Shown here one piece after another: positions 36,436 through 48,740 of a stretch of DNA of 64,000 nt. The stretch spans positions 41,872,277-41,936,276 of the forward strand of contig NC_065543.1 of the NCBI RefSeq assembly GCF_932294415.1. Direction: 5' to 3'. The stretch's first letter is position 1; each line of letters opens with the position of its first letter. The translations under genes and the position numbers were made by a program. Under the pieces are notes generated by a model. It did no database searches. It saw only the letters and a program-made list of their open reading frames with translations, and was not told where the DNA came from. The DNA is from Quercus robur (taxonomy: Eukaryota; Streptophyta; Magnoliopsida; Fagales; Fagaceae).

Positions 36436-36457
36436 CCCCCCCCCCCCCCCCCCCCCC
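36436..36457 (+). repeat. Poly-C tract (22 C) after the MFDR stop
   Basis: Uninterrupted C run 55 bases after the stop codon, so probably within the 3'UTR if transcription continues that far. Exact length in an assembly may be unreliable. Confidence 0.9.
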
Positions 36458-36768
36458 TCTTTTTGTATCACAGAAAATAGAATAAAGAAAAAATTATAGA
36501 GAAGAATTTATTATTTTTCCTGTTGGAATGCCCTGTTGAGCATCATGTTTGAGCCATGAATTCTTTTGGGCCAAAAAAATTATAGAGGGATTCATTCTTT
36601 TTACCTTCTTATTTTGTTGCTGACTTAGGAAGTTCTGCTGTCGGTTAAACTGACCTATTTGCATGTCAACTACCAGCTCATTTCCATTGTATGCACTGAA
36701 ATGCTGGAGCAGCATCACATACACAATCTAGAGAGAGTAGTTAGAAACTTATAATTACATGAATTCGT

Positions 36769-36820
36769 GATGAAATAATATAGAAAATAATGGCTGATGG
36801 AAGAGTTGCGATTATGGAAT
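36769..36820 (+). pseudogene. Orphan 3' end of bL12m
   Basis: Matches the final ~16 codons and stop of the gene at 26398-26979 (reads ..MADGRVAIME-stop against ..AAGGVAIME-stop). Nothing upstream matches the rest of bL12m, so it is a truncated duplicate. Confidence 0.85.
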
Positions 36821-37665
36821 AAAACTCCCAGGTTTCTGTGTATCCATTGTTCAAACATATGAATTTTGTAATGTGGATGGATAGTCATCACAAGAGATAT
36901 TAAAGAGCAGTTAGAGTTGAACTTATTATGGTACTGCCTCATTGAACCATAGCTTATTTTGTTGGATTTACACAAAAATTAACTAACACAAAATAATCCC
37001 AGAATTAAGGACTTGTTCTGCATGCATACTATGACACTCAAAAGTGTTTCATTATTCTTATCTGCATTGTTTTAAACTTCTTATTCTCATGGAAATCAGT
37101 TAGGGCATGTTTGGCAACTGTTCTCCCTCCCTAGCAAACTAACTTTAAATTTACTTAACCGTAAGACATAAAGATGGGCTTCAGTTACGTTAATGGGTAA
37201 AATCTTTTATCGAAATTCTATTGTATATCTAAAATTAAAGAAGACAAATCATTTATAATGTACGATACTAAAGTTAAGAGAGTTCCTAAACAATCTCATT
37301 TTGTTAATTTTGAAGTGAAATAACAAAACTTTATATAATTTCAAATTTGTTATGGTTAATAATAATGAGTTTGGCCAATTACTTGACCTCGAATCCAACC
37401 TAACCTAAGCCTGAAAAAGTTTAAAGATCCAACACAACCATTCCATTCGCATTATTCAACCAATAAAAACATCAGTCCGAAAACGTAAGAATTTTTTTTT
37501 TCTTGGTCAGCCGAAAATGTAAGAGTTTTATAAGCCCAGCCCTTTCAATACAAAAGAGCCTGTACAGAGCACCCATGTGGGAGTAGTCTTGTGTGGGACC
37601 AAAGGGCCCCACATTTAGCACACAGATTGTCCAACCCATGCAGACGACGAGACAGAACAAAACTA
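36769..37665 (+). repeat. Segmental duplication, copy 2
   Basis: Same-direction partner of 26925-27740. It begins within the last codons of bL12m (ATGAAATAATA.AGAAAATAA) and runs to GTCCAACCCATGCAGACGACGA. It lacks about 40 bases of 3'UTR and carries extra sequence around 37370-37520. Confidence 0.85.
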
Positions 37666-38117
37666 TAAAATATAGTAAAAAATCCAACCCCTCCAAATTC
37701 TTTTGACAAAAGAAAACAAAAAGCAATCTTATTTCTCCTATTCCTAAATTCCCATCATCTCCCAACCGTAAAAGCAGTTTCTAACGGCACCTGATTCGAA
37801 ATTTGAAATTTCAAAACCAAGAGAGCGTCTCTCATCTCAAGTGGGCCCCCCAGCGCCAGCCAGCGTTAGCCGTTCAACTTTCAACCCCCAAAAAAAAAAA
37901 AAAAAAAAAAAAATCATCATCCATGCACCGCTCTTTATTCCCCAAATTCTAAAAAACTCTCAAACTTAGCATCACAAACCTATTCTCTCTATTTTTCCTC
38001 CACGTGTCGTATTATGATTAAGTGTCAGCCAATAAGAGCGAGTAATGTGCATATTTTACACTCGCTGCGATTTGTGTGAATCTCAATCAAACCTTTTTTT
38101 TTTTTTTTTTCATTGAG
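37666..38117. other. Intergenic upstream of the 38327 gene
   Basis: No gene seen. A-run at 37889-37912 and T-run at 38094-38110. Confidence 0.5.
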
Positions 38118-38127
38118 TTTCCCGCCC
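38118..38127 (+). promoter_or_regulatory. E2F-like site
   Basis: TTTCCCGCCC lies 200 bases before the ATG of the downstream gene and matches the plant E2F consensus TTTSSCGC. It would predict S-phase or proliferating-cell expression. This is motif evidence only. Confidence 0.5.
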
Positions 38128-38326
38128 AATTAGCGAAGACAATATTAACAGCTATAGGAAGAGGTTAGTTTTTAAGGATATATATAAAATCCACTCTGTC
38201 AGAAGATTTATTCCTTAAAACGTCATTTGGATTTTGAGCGTGTAGTTACTTCAGTTTTCTCCGAAACAATCCCGTATTTTTTGCTCTGTGTGACCAAAAA
38301 TAGAAAAAACAGCCATAGCCATAGCC

Positions 38327-41236
38327 ATGGAAGACCCAGTCAAGGAACAGACCCAGACTCAGACTCCACTTCCTGGTACATAACAACACCACCTCTCTCT
38401 CTCTCTCTCTGTTTTATTTATTTATTTTTTTATTTTTATAGTGTTTTTGGGTACTGAGGTTGTGGTGTTTGGAAGACATTGTAGGATCGGGGAAACCGAA
38501 GCTTCAGCGTTACCCATTGCGTTCAGGGACTAAACTAAAGGAAGAAAAGCCACCGGCCCCTGAGTTATCAAACCCTTCTTCTACTTCTGTATCTAAGCCA
38601 CGGTACAATTTACTTGTTCTTTTTCTGCAGATGTTTGGTATTTGGGGTTTTGATGACTGTTTTAAATATGTTGTTACATGGGGATATGTGATTTTTTTTG
38701 AAAATTTGTTAAAAATTTTGGTACTTTTTGCAAGATATGGTTAACATGGCAATTTTACTTTTTTTTGAAGTGTTTGAAGATCAATTATTAGTAAAATGAT
38801 TTATAAATTAGATTCATTCATAAGTCTAATGTTTAAAATTTCTGAGTTTTATAGATAAGTTATTACATATTAGGGTTAGATGTAAAGGAGTGATCTTTCA
38901 TGTAAATTAGTGAAGAAGGTCTCATAGTGGATTCAATTTTTGCAGTAAATAAGTGTAGGATCAATGAGTAATGAAATCTCATTCTGTCTCTATTGGTTCT
39001 GCTTACAGTAAAAAGATGCATATATGATCTAATTGACATTTTGTAAAGAAAGCTAAAAGTGTCTCTAATGTTTTTGGGTATCATAAGGTGTCAGTGGGTA
39101 ATTGAAAAGTAGTTTGTTTTGAGAACCCTTTGTGCAATGTGTAAAGAGGTAAATAACAGTTAGAATTATGGTTATATGATTAAATTTACCATTTTCTAAC
39201 GGCTGAAGTTTTTGAAACAATCAGTATTTTTTCATGATATCAAAACAGGAGATCTTGAATATTCACTATTGATAACCATGATACTTCAAACTTTTAAATT
39301 CAGATTGGTGTTTTATGTGTGTGTTTTACTATGTGATTCTCTCATTCTCAAATAATATCTTGGAGTGGCAACTGGCTGATTTTCTCATTTATTTTTTAGG
39401 GTGAGACTTACATCAAGTGTAAGTAAAAGTGTCAGTGTTCTTGATCTTTCTGGCAAGGACAAGTCTGCAAAGCCACCCAGGAGGCTGTCTATTCCTGCCA
39501 AGTCTATTGTCAGTCCAGCACCAAAACCGGCTGGCAACATCACTCCAATTTCGGAGGCTAGACAGAGGAGAACTGTTGCTAGTCAGGGGAAAAATGATAC
39601 ACCTGTTTCCGATGTTTCCAGAACAACAAGAAAGAAATTCAATGTTTTGTCCTCGGCATCATATTGGCTCTCACAGATTAAGCTCTCTGAATCTGCTGCT
39701 AAGCACTCAATTTCACTTGGCTTTTTTAAATTAGCGTTTGAGGCAGGATGTGAGGTATTATTACAATTCATGTTTTTTCAAATTCCTCATTGATTCTTCT
39801 TACTTCTGCAATTGCAGGATTTAGCCAACTCTTTGCAGAAACTTCTTACAAAAACTAGTCTTCTATTTGTGTTGAAACAAAAACCTAGCTAGTTAATAAC
39901 CCATAATATTATAACTAAGAGGAATGTAGAAGCAATGGTTGGCAGCTATTTTCTGTGTCAAAAGGTAGGTGGAAACTTGGACCTGGATAGAATTTGAGCA
40001 AAATGCATGATTGCTACAACACACTCTCTCTCTCTCACCCTTTTAATTGGGAAGAGTTTAGGCATGTGTTTAGTCATAAACATGAACTCTTATATTCATT
40101 AAAATTTGTCATCTATACAAAGCATAGGGGTAAAAGCATCAAGGTCAAGCACATACTCTTTTCCTCCTTACCTAAGGGTTGATTTGCATGTCTTTGTTGT
40201 TTATATACTCAGTTTTGCATGCCCACATGTGTTTTCATTGAACACATGGACTAGCAAATGAACTTTAATTTACTTTCTTTTCCTTGAATCTATGCAAGAC
40301 TTGATTTTGACCAGTTTCTGACTTTTAATTTTTCCTTAAAAATAATATCAAGCAGCCTCTTCAGCGAATGCGAGATGAGCTCAAGTCCTACACTCAGCGA
40401 CATGACCTCAGTGAACTTGGGGAACCTGTGAAGGAATTATTTGAAAGGTATAACATATCAGAAAACACACAGCAGGTGCAGGTCTCTGAAACCTTTTCTC
40501 AGGTGCCTGAAGAGGGAACTCGATCATCTGATGATGACGTCCACAGCTCTTCTTCTACTGGGGGAAGTAGGAAGTTGAAGCCCAGGTCTTTGAATGCTGA
40601 TGCTGATCAAACTTCTCCAGTCACTGAATCTGCCAAGAAGAGAACTATACAGAAGAACAATTCTGCAATCAGGACTAGGGGATCTTTGAATAAGAACTCA
40701 GCAAATTCAAAACTTGTTTCAGAGACTGGGGGTCGTAAGTCGCTAAAGAAACCTGAGAAGCCAAGTAAGCTGGATTCTAATAGAGAAAAGGGCAAGACCA
40801 AGCAGGGAAAGAAATCTGCTGCTGAAGCAGGTAAAGCATAGTTAGATATTTGCCTATTTCTCTCTTAAATAATATGGCTTGGGCAACTTAATAGAATTTG
40901 ATTCACTGTCATTTGCAGTTCCAGTCAGCACTTTGCCTGTCGAGGATGTGCTCCAAGAGAACAAAGAAAATATGGTATAGTAATTTTATCAACATTCATT
41001 TGGGTTTATTCTAATTTTTTTTCTTCTGTGCACTAATCTATTTACATTTTCTGCCAGTGAATATTGTGCATTTTATAAATGGTCAATGCTGTACTGTAAA
41101 CATGCATTTCAGTATATCAGAATGCTCTAGCTTTTTTGGTTTGTTTTATGGTTTCTATTAATTTCCTCCTATTCCTCTTCTCTTGTAGGATGCTCCCCCC
41201 CCAATGGAAGAGATCAACTTGTCTGAGGTAGTGTAG
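38327..41236 (+). CDS. Conserved plant protein of unknown function (6 exons)
   Basis: Exons: 38327-38375, 38485-38602, 39400-39754, 40356-40830, 40919-40974, 41189-41236, all GT-AG and in phase. Total is 1101 bases, 366 residues. The N-terminus is basic and low in complexity (RYPLRSGTKLK, then RLTSSVSKSVSVLDLSGKDK and PPRRLSIPAK). A conserved block about 140-210 reads LSSASYWLSQIKLSESAAKH, then SLGFFKLAFEAGCEPLQRMR and LGEPVKELFERYNI; it looks helical. Residues 215-340 are Ser/Lys-rich and probably disordered, and the end is acidic (MEEINLSEVV). No membrane segment or enzyme motif is seen. I recognise the central block as a widespread plant family without a known activity. An upstream E2F-like site hints at cell-cycle control. 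Confidence 0.85.
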
Positions 41237-42893
41237 GCATTCTGCAACAAAGCTGCTGGATCTTTTCATTGTCAATCTCTTGGGTTTGTCTTCAGTGTTT
41301 TTAAGTGGGGGCTTTTCCTTTGTATAGAAAAGGGTTTAAGGTGGAAGTGTTTCAGTCTGGTGTGGAGGATGATTTATATTTCTTTTATTGGTGGTTTAAT
41401 CTTGGATTGTTTGTGTAGTACTATATAGTTGCTGGTGAAACCAAAGTGTATTTTGACTCCTTAAATTTATTTAATATTGGTCCAATATTATGTAATTTTT
41501 GCGGCCATAAATTTTGGTTGACATGCTCAGTAAAAAGAAAAAAAAAAACATATTGGTTGTCATAAACCATCTGATATCATAGAATGGCGATGAATGTTGT
41601 ATTGTGTGGCATATCTTGACATAATTGTCTTCAAGATATGGGACTTTTTAGTGTTTAATAAGTCTTAATACTTAGTGGGTTTAGTTTATTATGTAATTTG
41701 AGAAGCATTTAGTTCTGTTATCATGCATTCCCTGCTTGCATAAAGTCTCCAACAGTCCAACTCACAACTAAATTTCCCCTAAATATATATACATCTCTAT
41801 ATATTTATATATATTATTTGGTAATAAGTTATATTTTAAAGCATGGTTTCAAATGAAAGCTCACATTTTTTGGAAAGTTCAAATTGGATTCTGTACTTTC
41901 CAAAATATTTTAATTCTTCCATAAAAAAATTAAAAAAATTAAAAAAAGAAAAATAAAAATCAATTCAAACCATCAACAACTGCATTTTCACATATAATAA
42001 TCCTGTAAGAGGTTCGCTGTGTGAAATACGGTTGCTTAAGTGACAATAATGAGATGAAAAAATAGAAAAAGTAAATAAACAAAGGATCCCATTCAGGAAA
42101 GAAAATCCCATTTCGATTATGTCAAAATGCCGACAACCAATTGTCCACACCTCTTTGAATATATATATTTTTAAGTGCACGCTTCTATCTTCATGCCTAT
42201 TTAATATTATTATTATTATTTCTTTAGCCACCAAAATGGTTTCTCTTAAATCTTGAGTTTATTTTTCTTCTATTAGTGTCTCGTCTACATGAGTTAATTT
42301 TTTTGATAAGCGTTTACATGAGTTAATTGTCTCATCATTTTATCGCTTTTGACCAAAATGACAAGTTACTCACCCAGCCAAAATTTTAGAGACAAGAAAC
42401 TGATTATGATTCTCAAAAAAAAAAAAAAAAATCCTGATTCTATTTGTCGAACCCAACAGACCTGAATTCACTTATGTCAGAAGAGGAAAAAAATGCTAAT
42501 TGATCTTAAAGAAGTCTATGCCCCAACAACCATTCACTTGCTAAGCTGCTCTAATTTATCTACTTATTTATTTATTTATAACAACTCCCCACGCGTCAGA
42601 ATTTCTTGTATCTATAATGAAATCATCCAGCAACTACAACGTTTATGTTGAATCAAATTCATAACAATTCAATGTAATGTGATAAGTAAATTCTATTTTA
42701 CATGAGGATCAACAACACGCAATGCAGCAATTCATATTCAAATAAAACATTTGCTAGGTTTGTGATAGAATGACATGTGACATACAAGACAAAAGTTGAT
42801 AAGTTTGCCCAATGTTTTCTTAGAGAGCAATGTCATTTCAAACATGCCATCAAACGGACCCATGAGTGCCCCGACTAGTGCCCCATTATGGAG
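41237..42893. other. Intergenic between two convergent genes
   Basis: Holds the 3'UTRs of the flanking genes. Otherwise AT-rich with a small TATATA tract at about 41785-41815 and an A-run at 42416-42431. No gene seen. Confidence 0.6.
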
Positions 42894-45800
42894 TTAGTCT
42901 GCCGTCCAGCTCTGCTCCACAATTTCCCTCACTCTTCGGTTGTACTCACGTTTGTTCTCGCTAAACATCCGAGCAGCTTCTGAATTTGCAGGAGAGTTGG
43001 GGTTGGGGTCACACAGCAGCGACTGCAATGAGATTATGAAAGCCTTTAAAATTCTATCAATAGTTCTCTATAAAATGTTTGTGTTAGCAGCTTCATCAGA
43101 TGATTTCTAATTACCATTTTAATATTTCAACTGGAATTGCCTGCTCATTTTAAATTTTAAATGACATTGTTCCTCAACCACCGCCCCCTCCCCACCCCAA
43201 TAAAGAAGACTTTGAAATGTATGCATTGCATGACAGCAGGCATATATTGTGGTGAGAGGGGGTCAAAATTCAATGTCATATCCATCATTGCTGCTTGCAT
43301 TTATTACATGGTCCCAGCAATGCTATATTTCTAACAATGGGGTCGCAAATGTAAATATGGTCACAAATGGAGGAACATGTCCTTCATAGAGGTCCCTTCC
43401 AATAAATGACTCCTATTCTGAAACTGAATGCTTGCCCCTCCTACACGTCTTTCAAATTTGAAGCAACTTCCAAAGGTAATGACACATAAGAGGGCAATGG
43501 CTAGCAGGCTAGCTTGTATGACTCACGTATCAGTCCTACAACTATTTTACTTTTAAACTATGAATTACTTCAATTTTTTACCTCTAGAGTGCCCAGAGTT
43601 TAGCTGAAGTCCTAATTTAAATCTTACACAGTCAAGCATTCTGTGAAGGTACTGTTTCTTTTTCTTTTCTTTTTTATGGGTAGATGGTGGGGGAGGGGGA
43701 GATGGTCAGAGAAACACTAACGAAATTGTGAAGTTATATATAAACACTGATGACAGCTCAGATTTAAATCTGCCTGAACAAAAATGGGTGAGGTGAGAAA
43801 AGAATCTAAAACTCTATACATGGGCCTGATGAATGCTATACCATGACATTGGTCAACCAAAAAAACAGAGAATATGTGAAAAGAGCCCAAAGTTGTCAAG
43901 ATATCAACAAAACACCATATTTAAGAAGGATCAACAAACCCTTTAAATGCAAAAAAAATCTATATCATCAGTAACATATATATATCAGTAACATATATAT
44001 ATATATTAAAGCCCCTTTACTTCATTTTTTGATAGAGCTCCACATGGAAGAAGGATAAATGAAATGGGGATCAGGTTGAAATGTCAGAATACATGTTGAT
44101 TGCACAGATGAACATGCAAAAAATGCACAAAGCACATGGTATGGAATACTTTTCACTTAACAATAAAGTCAATTGAGGAATTTTATAAGAAAAAAGGTCA
44201 ATTGAGGAAGGCAGCAGCAATTGTGTGGAGAGGAACAATCCCAGTGCTGATCCTAAAACAGAAGGGTCCCAGGAGGGGTGATTTGCACATGGTTCTAAAC
44301 TTCAAGTCTTCAACAACAAATTACAATGTACCCATGCATGTTTTGTAAGCATGCCCGTGTCCACATACATTGAAACAGAAAGAAACCTACAAGTCTTGCT
44401 CACTCAACAAAGGCATAGAAGCTAACTACTGAATGGCATCTTTTAAAATTAAACCAAACTTCATGATTTATGTAAGAAGTGCATCTGCTTTGCTTATCAA
44501 TAAGCTTAGAGTAAGATGGAAAGTCATGCATGGTAGATGATAAAGTGGTCTCAATGGTGAGCCCAAATGAGAACCAATAAAAATCTGCAGCTCAACCATT
44601 GTGAAATGTTGTGCCTATAGCATTACTCTTTGCTTATTAATAAAAAAATATCAAATGGGAAGCAATACTACAACCACAAGATTAAACATTATACCATACC
44701 TGGATAGATGTGAGTATAGCTGCCACATCATATATAGGACTCCACTGATTTTGTAAAATGTCCAAACAAATACTTCCATCAGCATAGACTGACCAAATTT
44801 TCAAAAGAAAAAATTGAAGTCAGAAACCCTAACTTAGGTAGGATATAATATGTAAGACAGTTCCTCATCCAACTTACTATTTGGATGAAACATTCGAGAA
44901 ACAAATCGCACTGTAGGTGGTTTGTTTGGGTAGTCCTCTGTGAACTGCAGAGTCAACTTGAACGTGCCTGAATAACTCAAACAAAAATTCTTTTATGTAG
45001 ATTTAGATGGCTTTAAGATACTTTTAACAGAAATCAGCATAGCTCCCACTTTCACAGAGGGAGGAGGAAACCAAACAGATACACACTCACAAAAATACCC
45101 CTCCCCCACCTCCCCCCAAAAAAAGGGAAAACCAACCAGAAGATCATTCTTGTTCTATATTAAACATATGGATAATACAAATGATTCAAGAACAGAAAGC
45201 AACTGGCCTACAATTAAATTATCTACAATGATCTAGCTAACAAGCAATATAAATTTAGTAATATTCCATTCAACTCTATATGTGCACTTATCTGCACTCT
45301 ATTTTTAGCATCCAATATACAGGATATGGCACTAGCAACACAATAATGTTGGTCAAGTGATACTTCTATTTTTTGGTCATATGACCATACTGCCACATAA
45401 TTATGCACTCTATTTTTAGCATCAAATATACAGGGATATGGCACTAGCATCACAAGAATGTCAGTCAAGTGATACTTTTATTTTTTGGTCATATGACCAT
45501 ATTGCCACATAATTATGCAACTGTGCACCTCACAAATTGGAAAAACTAGCACTCACATACTGCTCTTCATACGCCATATATACTTAAAAAGAATTATTCC
45601 AAAAACCATTAGATTAGAATCCAAATATATGCAATACAATTAATTATAGATAAAACCATCATCAATTTAAAAGCAGACTACAGAAACACAAACATATATC
45701 ATATGCTGCTCAGTGACAAAGGCTATATATATTAAAGGGCATTTAGCATTCTCTCAAATATGAATTATTCGACTGTGTAAAACATTGGCTGAATAATATG

Positions 45801-46297
45801 GATTGTAGTGAAAAGTAGTAATCAACTATATAACTTCACATATATAATGAAAAGTAGTAATCATTTAAATTGTATATCAACAGTGTAGATTTCCACAGGA
45901 TGTTGAAACATTTAGGAAATGTATCAAATAAAATACCACAGATGTAACCCATTTCACAAATATACTGTAATCTTTTCAACAAAAACCTTCGGTGCAAGGA
46001 TTTACTCACCTCCATCCCATGGTGTATCATCAGGACTGCAATCCAAACCAGACAAGAAACCAGAAATGGTTTATCCAACCGTACTTAAACATACTTGAAA
46101 AATGAAAAGAAATAGTTAAACAACTTAAGAAGAGAACAAGAAGAGATTTTATGCACATTATCCCCAGCTTACCCAAAAATTACAGCATTCCAAAGCATTA
46201 TATTGTTATCTTGGGGTGCCCCGCTGATTCCTGCGGGTGGGTCTTGTTGCAATCTCTTAAAATCTCTCATCAGCCTCTTCCTAGATGGAGTCGACAT
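42894..46297 (-). CDS. UBC2: RAD6-type ubiquitin-conjugating enzyme E2 (5 coding exons)
   Basis: Coding exons in transcript order: 46297-46173, 46035-46010, 44967-44878, 44788-44700, 43022-42894. Introns are GT-AG and phases agree; 459 bases, 152 residues, the full length of the plant RAD6 group. It reads [20 protein letters not shown], carries the HPN motif (HPNIYADGS, 78-86) and the catalytic Cys at residue 88 (SICLDIL). It ends [17 protein letters not shown]6-type E2s take ubiquitin from E1 and, with RING partners, modify histone H2B and PCNA. The ATG follows a short leader (GTGTTAACG) joined to a 5'UTR exon. The symbol is by family; UBC1, UBC2 and UBC3 paralogues are hard to tell apart. 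Confidence 0.93.
45294..45519 (-). repeat. 111-bp tandem duplication in an E2-enzyme intron
   Basis: Units 45294-45404 and 45405-45516 share CACTCTATTTTTAGCATC, ATATGGCACTAGCA and the 12-base perfect palindrome GGTCATATGACC, with few differences. Entirely within intron 2. Confidence 0.85.
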
Positions 46298-46306
46298 CGT
46301 TAACAC

Positions 46307-47059
46307 CTAAAATCCCACCAAGCAAAGAAACAATAAACAAACAAAACCCAGTTTAGTATAAGTCACCCAAACAATAATTTTTTGTATTAGCCACATTTAC
46401 AAAAATGACTCTCAAATACATGACTATGAAAACTACACAACAGTGCATCTCAATTTGACAGCAACGCAAAAGAGTAATACAGTAAGGCTTTCGTTAATGG
46501 GTGCTGAAGTGCAAAAGTTAATAAACAAAAACCCACGCGAGTTCCTTAAAAAAGCTTATCGATTTCAATGAAAAACTTAACCTTAACCAATGCATTTCTT
46601 CGGCACTCGTTAACCGGATCCATACAGTAATTACATTTACATATTATATAATTTTCCCATTCACAAAAATCACAAATTGACCATGACAATAGAATTGAAA
46701 CTAAGCTGCACATACAAGAAACCCAGTACAAAACCACGATTTGATAATTTTGATTGTACAAAAGGAGCTCCAAAATCAGATTTTTCAGCTGAATTCATGA
46801 AAATTCTTTACTATTAACCCTATAAATTAAACATATTTAAAAAGTAAACAAAAATAAAAATAAAACCCTACTACTACTCAGGTAAATTAGGGTTTTTTTT
46901 TTTTTTTTTTTTTGAAGATTATGTTCAATAAACACGAAAATTAGATCACTTTCTGTGTTTCTCTCTCTATAATCATCGTCTACTAAAGCAAGCAATTGAA
47001 ATCGAAATGAAAAGCGAGTACATGAGAAATTATATGCGAAAGAAATTGAAGAGTCAGAC
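46307..47059 (-). other. 5'UTR intron of the E2 gene
   Basis: On the minus strand a CCCAG/GTCTGAC donor at 47060/47059 and a TTTTAG/GTGTTAACG acceptor at 46307/46306 delimit a 753-bp leader intron. It includes a T-run at 46892-46913. Leader introns are common in this family; the sites are by motif only. Confidence 0.6.
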
Positions 47060-47250
47060 CTGGGAATCGAATGGAAGAGAAGCTTGGAGAAACTAAAAAA
47101 AGCTAGGGTTTGCGATCCGTGTGTGGAGGAAGAAAGAGCAGTAGATCGTTAGGATTTTTCGGAGCTCGATCAGATCGAATCGAAGCCACAAAGAAAGAAA
47201 GAGAATCTAAGAGAGAGAGAGAGAGATTTGTTAGAAGAAGGAAAATAGAG
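47060..47250 (-). other. 5'UTR exon and core promoter region of the E2 gene
   Basis: The minus strand gives a pyrimidine-rich leader with CTCGATCTGATCG-like bases, AAACCCTAGC and the donor at 47060. A (GA)n tract at 47211-47226 lies at its outer edge. The transcription start is not determined. The whole region is duplicated at 48329-48740. Confidence 0.55.
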
Positions 47251-48005
47251 ATGTGAGTTGGGGTTGTCCCCACTTGGCAACACTCTCTCTCTCTCTCTCT
47301 TTTTCTTTTGTTTATTTATGGCCGACGTATCTATCTCTCTTTTTTTTCTTTTTCTTTTTTTTGATAAAAGACGTATCTATCTTTTTTTTTTTTTTTTTTT
47401 GGAAGAGAAGACGTATCCATCTCTCTATCTAAGTATTAGTATATTTTTACTTTACTTAGTAATTGGAAAAACGGTACATTTGGGCGGTGTGTTTGTGTTT
47501 GTGTTTGTGTTTGTGTGTGTCTCACTCTTACCCACTTACGTGCTGTTTTATTCATGATAATGACATTTACAACAGATATTTTTTATTATATATTATTATT
47601 ATTATTATATTGTGGAGTGTATTGCATCATTTTGGCATACATCCAAAAAGTTTATTCTAAATTTATAAATGAATTTGACTGAATGGATTATTAAAATTTT
47701 ATGCCTAAAAAAAAAAATATTAAAAATTTATGATTTTTATTTAATTGTATTTTGAATACGAACCAAAGTTTAGTTTATAAAAAAAACAAAAAACTAAATT
47801 ATATGTCCAATTTTAGTTTTTTTTTGTTTGAATCAGAGCTTGTTGCAAATTATTAGTAAATTAACTTATTCTTTCTTATAAATAATAAATATCATGGCCA
47901 AGAACCTTGGATCTCATTTAGCACATTTAGGTATTTCCAATAAAGATGTTTAAAGTTCAAGTTTTTTCATTATAAAAAAGTTTTTTCATTATAACTATTG
48001 AATTT

Positions 48006-48007
<2 letters not shown>

Positions 48008-48042
<35 letters not shown>
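48008..48042. repeat. (TA)n microsatellite, unit 1
   Basis: Paired with the (TA)n tract at 53395-53433 in unit 2, which lies in the matching position. Confidence 0.9.
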
Positions 48043-48045
<3 letters not shown>

Positions 48046-48328
48046 AAATACCATGAATAGAACATTTTACTCCTTCAAATAGCTATGTTAATAGTTAATA
48101 ATTAAATCATAATTGAAATTATATTATTTTAGTTGATTAGTTAGAATGATATTCGTTCATAAACATATAAATATTTTTTTTATCAACCTTGTACTATTAA
48201 GAATTATATATAATTTATAATACAAAATGGGTTATTTATTTATTTATACATACCTATATATTAAATTAAGGCTCATATTTGTGAGTTGTTCATGAACACA
48301 TTATTACAGTTGAACTTGGCTCATTTAA

Positions 48329-48593
48329 CACGAAAATTAGATAATTTTTTGTGTTTCTCTCTCTATAATCATCGTCCACTAAAGCAAGCAAATGAAATCG
48401 AAATGAAAAGCGAGTACATTAGAAATTATATGCAAAAGAAATTGAAGAGTCAGACTTGGAAATCGAACGGAAGAGAAGCTTAGAGAAACTAAAAAGCTAG
48501 GGTTTGCAATCTATGTGTGCGGAGGAGAAAGAGCATGCAATATTGAGAAATTGTTAGGATTTTTCGGAGCTCGATCAAATCGAATCGAAGCCA

Positions 48594-48674
<81 letters not shown>

Positions 48675-48740
48675 TAGAAGAAGGAAAATAGAGATGTGAT
48701 TGGGGTTGTCCCCACTTGGCAACTCTCTCTCTCTCTTTTT
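48329..48740 (-). pseudogene. Orphan copy of the E2 gene 5'UTR exon and promoter
   Basis: Matches 46931-47280 closely, including AAACTAAAAAGCTAGGGTTTG and the TTAGGATTTTTCGGAGCTCG block. No coding exons follow it; on the minus strand it would read straight into unit 1. The donor position here reads TTCCAAGTCTGAC (minus strand) instead of CCCAGGTCTGAC, so the GT donor is changed. Confidence 0.7.
48595..48668. repeat. (GA)n microsatellite, about 37 units
   Basis: Expanded version of the much shorter (GA)n tract at 47211-47226 in unit 1. Confidence 0.95.

Larger units (their letters stand above)
46931..48328. repeat. Tandem duplication, unit 1 (E2 leader and upstream DNA)
   Basis: Begins AACACGAAAATTAGATCA inside the leader intron, runs through the 5'UTR exon and 1 kb of upstream AT-rich DNA, and ends TTGAACTTGGCTCATTTAAC. 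The same order of blocks starts again immediately at 48329 with ACGAAAATTAGATAA. Confidence 0.85.

Noticed and set aside
42940-47090. Possibility that the E2 gene is a pseudogene because of the upstream duplication
   Set aside because: All five coding exons, splice sites, the HPN motif and the catalytic Cys are intact.
48595-48668. CRISPR-like or other ordered array
   Set aside because: Simple dinucleotide repeat without spacers.
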